Shown in pieces: positions 1 to 8,472 of a stretch of 64,000 bases of DNA. Numbering within the stretch: the stretch's first letter is position 1; each line of letters starts with the position of its first letter. The notes beneath the pieces were generated by a model. That model had not been told where the DNA came from, did not search any database, and saw nothing but the letters and a program-made list of their open reading frames with translations. The stretch spans positions 62,001-126,000 of the forward strand of contig NZ_LMDI01000007.1 of assembly GCF_001425785.1 (NCBI RefSeq), read 5' to 3'. Source of the DNA: Rhizobacter sp. Root1221. Lineage in GTDB: Bacteria; Pseudomonadota; Gammaproteobacteria; Burkholderiales; Burkholderiaceae_C. The position numbers were made by a program, and so were the translations under genes.

Positions 1-414
1 CGCCAGCGCATCGGCCCGTTCGTTGTACACGTCGCCGTTGTGCCCGCGCACCCACCGTGTCGTGACTTTCCTGGCATCCGCGGCCGCAAACAGCTGCTTC
101 CACAGCGCGAGGTTGGCCACCTGCTCGCCCTTCGAGTTGCGGTACCCCTTGCGTTCCCAGCCGGCGCGCCATTCGGTCAGGCCCTTCAGCACGTACTGGC
201 TGTCCGACACCAGCTCGACCGCATCACCCGCGGGCACCCGCGTGAGACCCTCGAGTGCCGCCGTCAGTTCGGCGATCTGGTTGGTGCCGGGCCCGATGAA
301 ACCGTAATGGTCGGTTTCGGTGCGGCCATCGGGGGCGATCAGCACGGCACCCCACCCTGCCGGGCCCGGGTTGGAGGGCGCGCAGGCCCCGTCTGTGTAA
401 GCGACCCATTTCAT
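1..414 (-). CDS. rnhA: Ribonuclease HI, C-terminus cut by window edge
   Basis: Cleaves the RNA strand of RNA-DNA hybrids (R-loops, Okazaki primers) in the cytoplasm. The minus frame from the ATG at 414 begins MKWVAYTDGACAPSNPGP and gives 138 residues with no stop before the window edge, so roughly the last 15-20 residues of a normal ~155-residue enzyme are missing. The carboxylate catalytic set is visible: Asp8 in YTDGAC, Glu49 in IAELTAALE, Asp71 in VSDSQYV, and Asp135 with His125 in RGHNGDVYNERAD. It lies 55 bp downstream of the methyltransferase gene on the same strand, a common betaproteobacterial arrangement. Identification is secure; only the end is unseen. Confidence 0.95.
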   Translation of the reverse strand, partial: MKWVAYTDGACAPSNPGPAGWGAVLIAPDGRTETDHYGFIGPGTNQIAELTAALEGLTRVPAGDAVELVSDSQYVLKGLTEWRAGWERKGYRNSKGEQVANLALWKQLFAAADARKVTTRWVRGHNGDVYNERADALA

Positions 415-469
415 CGTGTCGTGTATCCCGTGTGTTCAAAGAGGAAGCGGAGTGTCGCCGATGATGCTG

Positions 470-1297
470 TCAGTCCTTCGTGCGATGGTGGCTCACCACC
501 GCCTGCGCCGCCTTGACCGCCATGCGGTGCTGCCGCGCCAGGCCCACGAGCCGCATGCCACGCACCCGCTTGACGGCCACCACGCAATAGACCGCGCCGA
601 ACACCGGCCACCAGCGCTCGCCCACGCGCTCGGCCCAGTCGAACCGGGCAAGCCAGCGCTCGGACCGCAGCGGCGGCGCGTAACACCCGAACCGCCCGGA
701 CTCCACCTCGAAGCTCAGCAGGCGCAGCCAGTCGCGCATGCGCCGGTACCCGAGGAACTCGCCTTCGCTGGGCAGGAACAGGGCCTCGCGCGGGCGAAAC
801 CCCATCTGCCGCCACAGGCGCCCGAGCCGCTGGCGAATGCCCCAGAGGCTGCGAGGGTTGAAGCCGAGGATCACCGCCTTGCCCTCCGGCATCAGGACCC
901 GCTCCACCTCGCGCAGGGCGAGATGCGGGTCCCGGGCGAGTTCCAGCGCATGGGGCAGCACCACCAGGTCGAGGCTCTGGCTGTCGAACGGCAGCGCGTC
1001 GAAATCGCATTGGAGCACCACCTGCGCCCTGGGGTAACCTTGGCGGCTCGCCGGAGAGGGAACTTCGGCACCTCGCGGCGGCTCCATCGGGGCCTCCGGG
1101 GCGCCAGCGGCGAGCCACCGGTGGGGCATGCGGTTGTCCCGCAGGGCATCCAGTTCAGGAAGCCCGAGCTGCAACGCGTGAAATCCGAAGATGTCGGCCA
1201 CACTGCGATCGAGCTGCGCCTGCTCCCAGGCCAGCAGGTAGCGCCCGGGCGGTGTTTCGAGCCATTCCGCCAAACTTATAATGACGAGTTCTGTCAT
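470..1297 (-). CDS. Class I SAM-dependent methyltransferase-like protein
   Basis: 275 residues starting MTELVIISLAEWLETPPGR. The central part (LPFDSQSLDLVVLPHALE, then REVERVLMPEGKAVILGFN) matches post-I motifs of the Methyltransf_11 group, so a Rossmann-like methyltransferase fold is likely. The place where the SAM-binding glycine motif should be reads LQLGLPEL rather than the usual acidic-x-G-x-G-x-G, so cofactor binding or activity is uncertain; substrate unknown. The family sits between rnhA and gloB in many Burkholderiales. The chosen ATG at 1297 overlaps the gloB ATG head to head within CATG; a longer start at 1330 would run further into gloB and is less likely. Confidence 0.8.
   Translation of the reverse strand: MTELVIISLAEWLETPPGRYLLAWEQAQLDRSVADIFGFHALQLGLPELDALRDNRMPHRWLAAGAPEAPMEPPRGAEVPSPASRQGYPRAQVVLQCDFDALPFDSQSLDLVVLPHALELARDPHLALREVERVLMPEGKAVILGFNPRSLWGIRQRLGRLWRQMGFRPREALFLPSEGEFLGYRRMRDWLRLLSFEVESGRFGCYAPPLRSERWLARFDWAERVGERWWPVFGAVYCVVAVKRVRGMRLVGLARQHRMAVKAAQAVVSHHRTKD
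1254..1282 (+). promoter_or_regulatory. Predicted sigma-70 promoter of gloB
   Basis: A perfect TATAAT lies at 1277-1282, followed by the gloB ATG at 1296. The -35 region (GTTTCG near 1254-1259) is poor. Transcription would start at about 1289, leaving a leader of only about 7 nt, and the promoter lies inside the N-terminal codons of the divergent methyltransferase gene. Confidence 0.6.
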
Positions 1298-2066
1298 GAA
1301 CCTGCTTGCACTGCCTGCCTTTGCCGACAACTACATCTGGATGCTCCACGATGGCCGGCAGGCGCTCGTCGTCGATCCGGGCGACGCCGCCCCGGTGCAC
1401 CAGGCGTTGGATGTGCACGGGTTGGCCCTCGCGGCAATTCTAGTGACTCACCACCACAACGATCACGTCGGCGGCCTCGCCGGGCTTCGAGAACGCCTGC
1501 AGGGCCCCGTGTTCGCCCCTGCGCGTGAAACCATTCCGCAGCCCACCGTGCCCGTGACGGGGGGTGACACCGTCCAGGCGCTCGGCTGCGCGTTCGAGGT
1601 CATCGACGTGCCCGGCCACACCGCGGGCCACATCGCCTACGTGCACCGGCCCGCACACGGCGCCCCGATCCTCTTTTGCGGCGACACGCTTTTTTCGGGC
1701 GGCTGCGGCCGCCTGTTCGAAGGCACGCCGGCCCAGATGCACCAGTCGCTCACGCAACTGGCGCAACTGCCCGCCGACACCCGGGTCTGCTGCGCCCACG
1801 AATACACCTTGTCCAACCTTAAATTCGCCCGAGCGGTCGAACCTCACAACACCGACCTGCTCGACTACACGTCCCGCTGCGAAAATCTGCGCAGCCGGGG
1901 CTTGCCCACCTTGCCCGGTTCCATCGGCCAGGAACAACGCATCAACCCGTTCCTCCGCTGCGGCCAGCCGGCCGTCGTGGAGGCTGCCCGCCGCCACGGT
2001 GCGGCGAGCGGCGACGCGGTCGAAGTGCTGGCCACCCTCCGCCAATGGAAGAACGTATTCCAATGA
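1296..2066 (+). CDS. gloB: Hydroxyacylglutathione hydrolase (glyoxalase II)
   Basis: Hydrolyses S-D-lactoylglutathione to D-lactate and glutathione, the second step of methylglyoxal detoxification, in the cytoplasm. The 256-residue product has the metallo-beta-lactamase dinuclear metal motif THHHNDH at residues 51-57, followed by further conserved ligands in GHTAGH and CAHEYT, and the glyoxalase II C-terminal region. The start MNLLALPAFADNYIW is the standard one for the family; an ATG 15 nt upstream overlaps the -10 element and is rejected. Its stop overlaps the next start (ATGA at 2063-2066), so it is probably translated together with the transglycosylase gene. Confidence 0.95.
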   Translation: MNLLALPAFADNYIWMLHDGRQALVVDPGDAAPVHQALDVHGLALAAILVTHHHNDHVGGLAGLRERLQGPVFAPARETIPQPTVPVTGGDTVQALGCAFEVIDVPGHTAGHIAYVHRPAHGAPILFCGDTLFSGGCGRLFEGTPAQMHQSLTQLAQLPADTRVCCAHEYTLSNLKFARAVEPHNTDLLDYTSRCENLRSRGLPTLPGSIGQEQRINPFLRCGQPAVVEAARRHGAASGDAVEVLATLRQWKNVFQ

Positions 2067-3658
2067 CTCTTTTCTCCGCCCTGCGGCGCCCCGCCACCTG
2101 TGCCACCCTCCTGCTGTCGCTGGGCCTGTTCGGATGCGCCTCGTTCGATCCGCCGCCCACGGGCCCGGCCGACGACGTCTCCGACATCGTGCACGCCGCG
2201 GAATCCGCGGCTTCCGCGGCGGCGGCTTCCGCCCCCGCATCGGCCGCCACGAGCGACACCGGCCCGGCCGTTGCCGCCCCCATCGACCCATTGCGGCCCG
2301 ATGAAAAGGTGGACCTCAACGCCGCGGCGGCCAACGCCGACCTGTGGACCCGCCTGCGCCGGGGCTTCGCCATCCCCGACATGAACACCCCGCTCGTCCA
2401 GAAAGGCGAGCAGTGGTACGCGTCGCGGCCCGACTACGTGCAACGCATGACCACCCGCGGCAGCCGCTACCTGTTCCACATCGTCGAAGAAGTGGAGCGC
2501 CGCGGCATGCCCACCGAACTCGCGTTGCTGCCCTTCATCGAAAGCGCCTTCAACCCGCAGGCCGTGTCGTCCGCGAAGGCCTCCGGCATGTGGCAGTTCA
2601 TGCCAGCCACCGGCAAATACTTCGAGCTGCGCCAGAACGTGTTCCGCGACGACCGCCGCGACGTGCTCGCGTCCACACGCGCGGCCCTCGACTACCTGGG
2701 CAAGCTCTACGGCATGTTCGGCGACTGGCAGCTCGCGCTGGCGGCCTACAACTGGGGTGAAGGCAGCGTGCAGCGGGCCATCAAGCGCAACCAGCGCATG
2801 GGCTTGCCCACCGACTACCAGAGCCTGCGCATGCCCGACGAAACGCAGTACTACGTGCCAAAGCTGCAGGCGGTGAAGAACATCATCGCGCGGCCGGCCG
2901 ACTACGGCATCGCGCTGCCGGCGCTCGAGAACCATCCGTACTTCCTGAGCGTGCCCATCGAACGCGACATCGACGTGTCGCTCGCCATCGCATTGGCCGG
3001 TGTCTCGCGCGACGAGTTCCACACGCTGAACCCGCAGATGAACAAGCCCGTGATCCTGGCCGCCGGCACCCCGCAGGTGCTGCTGCCATACGACAACGCG
3101 AGCCAGTTCATCCGCAACATCGGCGTGCACCAGGGGCCGCTGGCCACCTGGACCGCGTGGGTGGCCCCGAGCACGCTGCATCCGGCCGAAGCGGCCAAGC
3201 GGGTCGGCATGCATGAGGCCGAGTTGCGCGAGGTCAACAAGATCCCGCCGTCGATGCTCGTGAAGGCCGGTTCCACGCTGCTCGTTCCCCGAGCCCAGTC
3301 ACTCACCCGCGACGTGTCACCCGAGCTCGCCGACAACGCCGCGCTGTCGCTGACACCCGACGCACCCCCACTGCGCCGCGTGGCGCTGCGCGCCGGCAAA
3401 CGCGACACCGTGGCCACGGTGGCCAAGCGCTACCGCGTGACCCCTCACCAGGTGGCCCAGTGGAACAAGACCAGCGCCTCGGCGAAGTTCCACCCGGGCG
3501 AGACCATCGTCGTGTTCGTGGCCCAGAAGGCCGCCCGCGGCCACACCTCGGTGCGAAGCACCAAGGCCGTTCACGCCACCAAGGGTTCGGCCGCGAAAAA
3601 ATCGTCGGCGAAGAAGAAGGCGGCGCCGGCCAAGCCGGTGGTCAAGAAGAAGCGCTGA
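2063..3658 (+). CDS. mltD: Membrane-bound lytic murein transglycosylase D-like lipoprotein
   Basis: Cleaves the glycan strand of peptidoglycan with 1,6-anhydro-muropeptide formation; probably anchored in the outer membrane. The 531-residue protein has a lipoprotein signal with lipobox LFGC (Cys25), an Ala-rich linker, and an SLT domain with catalytic Glu160 in LPFIESAFNPQ followed by SGMWQFMPATG. A degenerate LysM region (RVGMHEAELREVNKIPP) and a clearer LysM (VATVAKRYRVTPHQVAQWN) follow, and the chain ends in a Lys/Ala/Ser-rich tail (about 40 residues) that could bind cell-wall polymers. The gene overlaps gloB by 4 bp. Family assignment is firm; the exact paralogue (MltD) rests on the SLT plus LysM layout. 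Confidence 0.9.
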   Translation: MTLFSALRRPATCATLLLSLGLFGCASFDPPPTGPADDVSDIVHAAESAASAAAASAPASAATSDTGPAVAAPIDPLRPDEKVDLNAAAANADLWTRLRRGFAIPDMNTPLVQKGEQWYASRPDYVQRMTTRGSRYLFHIVEEVERRGMPTELALLPFIESAFNPQAVSSAKASGMWQFMPATGKYFELRQNVFRDDRRDVLASTRAALDYLGKLYGMFGDWQLALAAYNWGEGSVQRAIKRNQRMGLPTDYQSLRMPDETQYYVPKLQAVKNIIARPADYGIALPALENHPYFLSVPIERDIDVSLAIALAGVSRDEFHTLNPQMNKPVILAAGTPQVLLPYDNASQFIRNIGVHQGPLATWTAWVAPSTLHPAEAAKRVGMHEAELREVNKIPPSMLVKAGSTLLVPRAQSLTRDVSPELADNAALSLTPDAPPLRRVALRAGKRDTVATVAKRYRVTPHQVAQWNKTSASAKFHPGETIVVFVAQKAARGHTSVRSTKAVHATKGSAAKKSSAKKKAAPAKPVVKKKR

Positions 3659-3660
3659 GC

Positions 3661-3697
3661 GGCCCGCCGTCACCCGGTAAAAACCGGGATGACGGGC
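3661..3697. terminator. Hairpin between convergent mltD and recR
   Basis: Arms GGCCCGCCGTCACCCGGT and ACCGGGATGACGGGCC pair with a small bulge around an AAA loop. There is no strong T-run, so it may serve both converging genes or only protect the 3' ends. Confidence 0.5.
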
Positions 3698-3725
3698 CGT
3701 GGCGCCGTGACCGGGCCTCGAGCCG

Positions 3726-4313
3726 TCAGCGCCGATCCACCAACGCATGCGCGATGGTGCCGAGGTCCACGTACTCGAGTTCGCTGCCGATGGGCACCCC
3801 ACGCGCCAGGCGTGTGACACGCACCCCGCGTGACTTCAACGCCTCGGAGATCACGTACGACGTGGCCTCCCCTTCGGCGGTGAAGTTGGTGGCCACGATG
3901 ACCTCCTGCACCTCGCCGTCGGCCGTGCGGTCCATCAGGGCCTGCATGCCGATGTCGGGCACACCCACCCCGTCGAGCGGGCTCAGGCGGCCCATCAGCA
4001 CGAAGTACAGGCCCTTGTAGCTGCCGGTGCGTTCCATCGCCGCCTGGTCAGCCGGCGTTTCGACCACACACAAAAGCTTCGGGTCGCGCGCCGGGTCGAG
4101 GCAGGTGCTGCATACCGCGGCCTCGGTGAACGTGTGGCACCGCTCGCAATGGCGCACGTCGTGCAAGGCGGTGTCGAGCGCGGCCGCGAGGCGCTGGGCG
4201 CCCACGCGGTCGTGCTGCAGCAGGTGAAAGGCCATGCGCTGCGCCGACTTCTGCCCCACCCCCGGCAACAGCCGCAGGGCGTCGATCAACAGGTCGAGGG
4301 CGGATTCGGCCAC
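3726..4313 (-). CDS. recR: Recombination mediator protein RecR
   Basis: Acts with RecO (and RecF) to load RecA onto SSB-coated single-stranded DNA in gap repair. The 195-residue product has the N-terminal helix-hairpin-helix ([20 protein letters not shown]), a four-cysteine zinc finger at Cys56, 59, 68 and 71, and a Toprim domain ([16 protein letters not shown] through the [12 protein letters not shown] region). Length matches the family (about 195-200). It is the last gene of dnaX-ybaB-recR, 13 bp after ybaB, a grouping widely conserved in proteobacteria. Confidence 0.97.
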   Translation of the reverse strand: MAESALDLLIDALRLLPGVGQKSAQRMAFHLLQHDRVGAQRLAAALDTALHDVRHCERCHTFTEAAVCSTCLDPARDPKLLCVVETPADQAAMERTGSYKGLYFVLMGRLSPLDGVGVPDIGMQALMDRTADGEVQEVIVATNFTAEGEATSYVISEALKSRGVRVTRLARGVPIGSELEYVDLGTIAHALVDRR

Positions 4314-4326
4314 AGGTGGGCAGACC

Positions 4327-4653
4327 TCAGAACGGGAACTTCATGCCGCCGGGCAGCGGCATGCCGGCAGTGAGCTTGCCCATTTTTTCCTGGGACACTT
4401 CTTCCGCCCGGCGCAGGCCGTCGTTGAAAGCGGCAGCCACCAGGTCTTCGAGCATGTCCTTGTCGTCGGCCAGCAGGCTCGGGTCGATCACGACCCGCTT
4501 GACGTCGTGCTTGCAGGTCATGGTGACCTTCACGAGGCCGGCGCCGGACTGGCCCTCGACCTCGATGGTGCCCAGTTCCTCCTGGGCCTTCTTCAGGTTT
4601 TCCTGCATCGCCTGGGCCTGCTTCATCAAGCCGGCGATCTGGTTCTTCATCAT
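4327..4653 (-). CDS. ybaB: YbaB/EbfC family nucleoid-associated protein
   Basis: Small DNA-binding protein thought to act as a dimer in nucleoid organisation and possibly recombination repair. The 108-residue chain begins [20 protein letters not shown], the family's long amphipathic N-terminal helix, and continues with [20 protein letters not shown] and the conserved [16 protein letters not shown] helix. It sits 19 bp after dnaX and 13 bp before recR in one transcription unit. Length and pattern are typical. Confidence 0.95.
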   Translation of the reverse strand: MMKNQIAGLMKQAQAMQENLKKAQEELGTIEVEGQSGAGLVKVTMTCKHDVKRVVIDPSLLADDKDMLEDLVAAAFNDGLRRAEEVSQEKMGKLTAGMPLPGGMKFPF

Positions 4654-4672
4654 GGTGTGATCCTCTACGGGT

Positions 4673-6541
4673 TCAGTGGAATTTGACCGAGCCGGGCACG
4701 ATGCGCGCCGTCTTGAACTGCTGCATCAAGGTTTGCACCAGCGGGTCGTTGTGGATGATCTGTTCGGCCTCGGCCTGGCGGCGCAGGCGTTCGGCGGCGG
4801 CACGCTGGGCCGGGGTATCGGTGGCGGTGCCGCCCCCCTCCACCTCGAGCCGCACGGGCTGCTTCAGGAGTTCGGCGAGCGCGGCCTGCACCTTGTCGCG
4901 CAGCGCGGGCGATCGCAGCATCTCGCGTTCGACCCGCAGGCGCCACACCGGCACGCCGTCCTGCGTCTCGATGGCCAGGCACTGCGCCTGCATGGCCATC
5001 TCGCGGGCGAGCGCCGAGATGGCACCCGCGGCACACAGCTGCATCACGACGTCGTTCCAGCGTGTGCCGAGATCGGTGGGTACGTGCACCGGCGCCGGTT
5101 TGTCGGCCGGCAACGGGCGGCGCGCCACCGGCGCCACGACCGAGGCCTCGGCAGCCGCTTCGGCGTCCTCGAGGCTGATGGCCGACCCGCCGGCGCCTTC
5201 GCCGTCGAAGGGTTGTTCATCGAGCCACGCGGGCGGCTCGGACGACCGGGGCGCCACCCGCGTCGAAGGCGCGGGGGCCACGGCGGCAGGCCGCACGGAT
5301 TCCCGCGGGACCGGCGGTGCAGCGGCCGCCACGGGTGCAGGCGCGGGGACCGGTGCCGGGGCCGATGCCATCGCAGCTGCCGGCGCGGCCACAGGCGCCG
5401 GCGGCGCCTCGGCCGGACGCGACGGCGCGGGGGCGGCCGCCCCCGATGGCCGGAATGCCAGCATGCGAAGCAACACCATCACGAGGCCGCTGTATTCGTC
5501 GGGCGCGAGCGCCAGTTCGGCGCGGCCGTGCAGCACGATGCTGTAGAGCAACTGCGTGTCATCGGCCGGCAGGCGGCCCGACAGGCGCACGGCGGCGGCG
5601 GAATCGGGGTCGTTGGCATCGAGCGCGTCGGGCACGGCCTGCACCACGGCCATCTGCTGCAGCAGCACGGCCATTTCCTCGAGCGTGCCGGTGGCCGACA
5701 GGCCCAGGCCACGCAGGTCGTTCACGGCGGCCACCACCTCGGCGCCCTGCCCCTGGGCCAGCGCGTTGATGAGGCGCACGGCGTGCGTGCGGTCCACCGC
5801 ACCGAGCATCTGGCGCACGCCGGCTTCGGTGAGCGCGCCGGCGCCAAAGGCGATGGCCTGGTCGGTGAGCGACAACGCATCGCGCATGGACCCGCGCGCG
5901 GCACGGGCCAGCAGCCGCAGCGCACCAGGCTCGGCCGTGATCTGTTCGGCCCCGAGCACCGTGCCGAGGTGTTCGAGCACCGTCTGCGGCGCCATGGGCC
6001 GCAGGTTGAACTGCAGGCAACGCGACAGCACGGTGGGCGGCACCTTCTGCGGGTCGGTGGTGGCCAGCACGAACTTGAGGTACTCGGGTGGTTCCTCGAG
6101 CGTCTTCAGCATCGCGTTGAACGCGGTGGTGGACAGCATGTGCACTTCGTCGATCATGTAGACCTTGAAGCGCCCCATGACCGGCTTGTAGACGGACTGG
6201 TCGAGCAATTGCGAGATTTCGTCGACACCGCGGTTGGACGCCGCGTCGAGTTCGACGTAGTCGACAAACCGGCCTGCATCGATGTCGCGGCACGCATCGC
6301 ACACGCCACACGGGTGGGCGGTGATGCCCCCCTGCCCGTCGGCACCGGTGCAGTTGAGCGCCTTCGCGAGGATGCGCGACACGGACGTCTTGCCCACCCC
6401 CCGCGTGCCGGTGAACAGGTAGGCGTGGTGCAGGCGCTGCTGTGTCAGCGCATTGCTCAGCGCCTGGACGACATGCTCCTGGCCCACCAGCGATTCGAAA
6501 TCGCGGGAGCGGTATTTGCGAGCCAGAACAAGGTAGGACAT
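4673..6541 (-). CDS. dnaX: DNA polymerase III subunits tau/gamma
   Basis: Clamp-loader ATPase of the replicative polymerase. The 622-residue product shows Walker A GTRGVGKT at residues 45-52, a zinc module (Cys64, 78, 81, 84), Walker [11 protein letters not shown] near 128-137 and the sensor SRC near 173-175. A long Pro/Ala-rich linker (about 360-450) leads to a C-terminal tau-type domain that should contact DnaB and the polymerase alpha subunit. I see no A-rich slippery heptamer of the E. coli kind, so a short gamma form by frameshifting is not evident. First gene of the dnaX-ybaB-recR unit. Confidence 0.97.
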   Translation of the reverse strand: MSYLVLARKYRSRDFESLVGQEHVVQALSNALTQQRLHHAYLFTGTRGVGKTSVSRILAKALNCTGADGQGGITAHPCGVCDACRDIDAGRFVDYVELDAASNRGVDEISQLLDQSVYKPVMGRFKVYMIDEVHMLSTTAFNAMLKTLEEPPEYLKFVLATTDPQKVPPTVLSRCLQFNLRPMAPQTVLEHLGTVLGAEQITAEPGALRLLARAARGSMRDALSLTDQAIAFGAGALTEAGVRQMLGAVDRTHAVRLINALAQGQGAEVVAAVNDLRGLGLSATGTLEEMAVLLQQMAVVQAVPDALDANDPDSAAAVRLSGRLPADDTQLLYSIVLHGRAELALAPDEYSGLVMVLLRMLAFRPSGAAAPAPSRPAEAPPAPVAAPAAAMASAPAPVPAPAPVAAAAPPVPRESVRPAAVAPAPSTRVAPRSSEPPAWLDEQPFDGEGAGGSAISLEDAEAAAEASVVAPVARRPLPADKPAPVHVPTDLGTRWNDVVMQLCAAGAISALAREMAMQAQCLAIETQDGVPVWRLRVEREMLRSPALRDKVQAALAELLKQPVRLEVEGGGTATDTPAQRAAAERLRRQAEAEQIIHNDPLVQTLMQQFKTARIVPGSVKFH

Positions 6542-6635
6542 CCGGCGATTCTACGGTCGCGAGGAGGCGGATCGGCGGTCCTGCCCGATAATCCGGGTTT
6601 GGCCAGTCCGCTGGCGCCGACGTCGAAACCCGCTC

Positions 6636-7766
6636 ATGAATTCCAAGCCCACCTCGCCTTCCGCCAACGACACCCTCAGCTACGAGCAGGCCGGCGTCAA
6701 CTACGACCTGATCGACCCGCTGAAAGTGGCCGCCCAGCGCGCAGCCAAGGCCACCGGTTCGCACCTGCTGGCCCACGGGTTCAGCGAGGTGGAAGCGTCG
6801 CGCGGCGAATCCGCCTACGTCGTGGACGTGGGCCCGTTCTACATCGCGTCCATCGTCGAGTGCCTGGGCTCCAAGGCCCTGGTGGCCGACGAGATGAAGG
6901 CCCTCACCGGGAAAAGCTACTACGACGGCATCGCGCAGGACACCATCGCGATGGCCATCAACGACTTGATCACCGTGGGCGCCACGCCGCTCGTCGTGCA
7001 GGCCTACTGGGCGGCCGGCGGGTCCGACTGGTTCGGCGATGCACAGCGTGCACAAGCCCTCGTGGCGGGCTGGAAACGCGCCTGCGACGTATGCAGCGTG
7101 GCCTGGGGCGGTGGCGAGACCCCCGCGCTCGCCGGCATCGTGGCCGATGGCCGCATCGACCTCGCCGCCAGCTGCACCGGCCTCATCAACCCGAAGGAAC
7201 GCCTGTCGGTGGGCGACAAGCTCGCCCCCGGAGACGCCATCGTGCTGCTGGCCTCCAGCGGCATCCACGCCAACGGCCTGAGCCTCGCGCGCAAGCTGGT
7301 CGAGCGCCTGCCCCAGGGTTACCTCACCGAGGTGGAACCGGGCCTCACGTACGGCGAAGCGCTGCTCGCGCCCACCGTGCTGTACTCGCCCGTGACGGAA
7401 GCCCTCTACAAGGCCGGCATCGTGCCGAACTACTGCGCCAACATCACCGGCCACGGCTGGCGCAAGCTGCTGCGCCACCCCGCCACGCACACGTACCGAA
7501 TCCACACCGTGCCCGCGGTCACGCCGGTGCTCAAGTTCATCCAGCAACACGCCAAGCAGGACGACTTCGAGGCCTACGGCACGCTCAACATGGGCGCGGG
7601 GTTTGCACTGTTCGTGAAGGCAGCAGACGCCGAGCGCACCGTGGCGGTCGCCAAGGCCCAGGGCATCGATGCCATCGTGGCCGGCCAGGTCGAGGCGGGC
7701 CCGAAGAAACTCGTGATCGAACCGCTGAACATCGAGTTCGGTGACGACGCCTTGCAACTTCGTTGA
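6636..7766 (+). CDS. PurM-like (AIR synthase-related) protein, divergent paralogue
   Basis: 376 residues with the AIR-synthase fold pattern: an LSYEQAGVNYDLIDPLK start like that of PurM, then INDLITVGATPL, VAWGGGETPAL, SSGIHANGLSLARKL and a C-terminal ITGHGWRKLLR and NMGAGFALFV. In PurM proper the first substrate loop carries DGVGTK; here that place reads VECLGSKALVADEM, so the ATP/formylglycinamidine site is altered. It may be a second purM with changed specificity or a related ATP-dependent enzyme. Canonical PurM is about 345 residues; this has some 30 more. It stands alone upstream of ffs, with no purine genes nearby. No good Shine-Dalgarno precedes the ATG. Confidence 0.75.
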   Translation: MNSKPTSPSANDTLSYEQAGVNYDLIDPLKVAAQRAAKATGSHLLAHGFSEVEASRGESAYVVDVGPFYIASIVECLGSKALVADEMKALTGKSYYDGIAQDTIAMAINDLITVGATPLVVQAYWAAGGSDWFGDAQRAQALVAGWKRACDVCSVAWGGGETPALAGIVADGRIDLAASCTGLINPKERLSVGDKLAPGDAIVLLASSGIHANGLSLARKLVERLPQGYLTEVEPGLTYGEALLAPTVLYSPVTEALYKAGIVPNYCANITGHGWRKLLRHPATHTYRIHTVPAVTPVLKFIQQHAKQDDFEAYGTLNMGAGFALFVKAADAERTVAVAKAQGIDAIVAGQVEAGPKKLVIEPLNIEFGDDALQLR

Positions 7767-7774
7767 CCTTTTTT

Positions 7775-7803
7775 GGGGTGACCCCGCCGTCTGCCGTTAC
7801 AAT
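7775..7803 (+). promoter_or_regulatory. Predicted promoter of ffs
   Basis: TACAAT at 7798-7803 is placed to start transcription at about 7811, the first base of the SRP RNA. The -35 region is weakly matched (GGGGTG). It lies 30-odd bases past the stop of the PurM-like gene. Confidence 0.55.
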
Positions 7804-7810
7804 CGTCGGC

Positions 7811-7904
7811 GACGGGCCTCCCCGCATGGAAGCGCGGCCAACCGGGTCAGGTCGGGAACGAAGCAGCCCCAACCGTTGTGACCAGTGCCGGGGTCAGGCT
7901 CGTC
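7811..7904 (+). ncRNA. ffs: 4.5S signal recognition particle RNA (small bacterial type)
   Basis: The conserved SRP domain IV core is present: GGTCAGGTCGGGAACGAAGC followed by AGCC, which differs from the E. coli core at only a few positions and includes the GGAA-like tetraloop region and the asymmetric internal loop. The ends (GACGGGCCT and AGGCTCGTC) are complementary and would close a single hairpin of about 94 nt, the expected length. The RNA pairs with Ffh to target membrane proteins to FtsY and SecYEG. End positions are inferred from base pairing and may be off by a few bases. Confidence 0.93.
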
Positions 7905-7920
7905 ACCCTTGATGGTGCCC

Positions 7921-7982
7921 CCTACGGCGCTTCGCGCCGGTCCCCCCGAGGGGGAGCCCGCGGTCGCCCGGGAGACCCGGGC
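7921..7982. repeat. REP-like GC-rich palindromic patch
   Basis: Three small palindromes follow each other: GGCGCTTCGCGCC at 7926-7938, CCCCCCGAGGGGG near 7942-7954, and GCCCGGGAGACCCGGGC at 7966-7982. Similar patches are scattered in intergenic DNA of Burkholderiales. It could also help terminate ffs. From here to 8128 I see no gene. Confidence 0.45.
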
Positions 7983-8128
7983 TCGGCGGTAGCTTGATCT
8001 GCGGCTTCGCTTTGCTCGCCTGCCTGGCGTTCGCGGTTCGGGGCATTGCTCGCTGCGCGTCGCTCGCCCCTCCCCCATTTCTTGTTTCCTTGTTTCGACG
8101 CTGCCCTCGTTGGCGTCATGGCCCGCGG

Positions 8129-8374
8129 TCAGCCCAGCGCGTAGCAGCGCATCGCGCTCGCGGAGCTCGGGGGCGGCGGAGGTGCCACGCCGTCGAACAC
8201 CAGGTTGCGCGGTGGCGGACACGCGGCACCCGATTTCATCAACTGCTGCAGGACCATGCCGTCTTCGTCGAAGACCTCCGCCAGGAAGCGGTGGTCGCCG
8301 TTGAACAGGAGGGCCCGGGGCGCGTCGGCCGGGCCGAAGAGAATCATGTACTTCGCGCGATGGGAGAGGTCCAT
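8129..8374 (-). CDS. Small hypothetical protein
   Basis: 81 residues starting MDLSHRAKYMILFGPADAPR. I do not recognise the family. The chain looks like a real protein: LLFNGDHRFLAEVFDEDGMV is balanced in composition and the coding frame has a GAGG Shine-Dalgarno 6 nt before the ATG at 8374. The C-terminal third is Pro-rich (VAPPPPPSSAS). No signal peptide or membrane segment. An in-frame ATG 39 nt upstream lacks a good ribosome site. It stands alone between ffs and the tandem repeat at 8473. Confidence 0.5.
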   Translation of the reverse strand: MDLSHRAKYMILFGPADAPRALLFNGDHRFLAEVFDEDGMVLQQLMKSGAACPPPRNLVFDGVAPPPPPSSASAMRCYALG

Positions 8375-8472
8375 CGGATGCCTCGAGATTCTTCGTTTCG
8401 TGTTGAATGTCATGCTACGGATCGGGGGTGAATTCCGACAGCGGCGGCCGGCTGATCACGCTGTGAGAAAAC

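Noticed and set aside
1281-1298. A gloB start at the ATG at 1281
   Set aside because: That ATG overlaps the -10 element TATAAT, and the family N-terminus begins at MNLLALPAF.
4676-7744. A plus-strand open frame of about 1,022 codons opposite dnaX and through the PurM-like gene
   Set aside because: Residue make-up is unlike real protein, and dnaX and the PurM-like gene explain the same bases.
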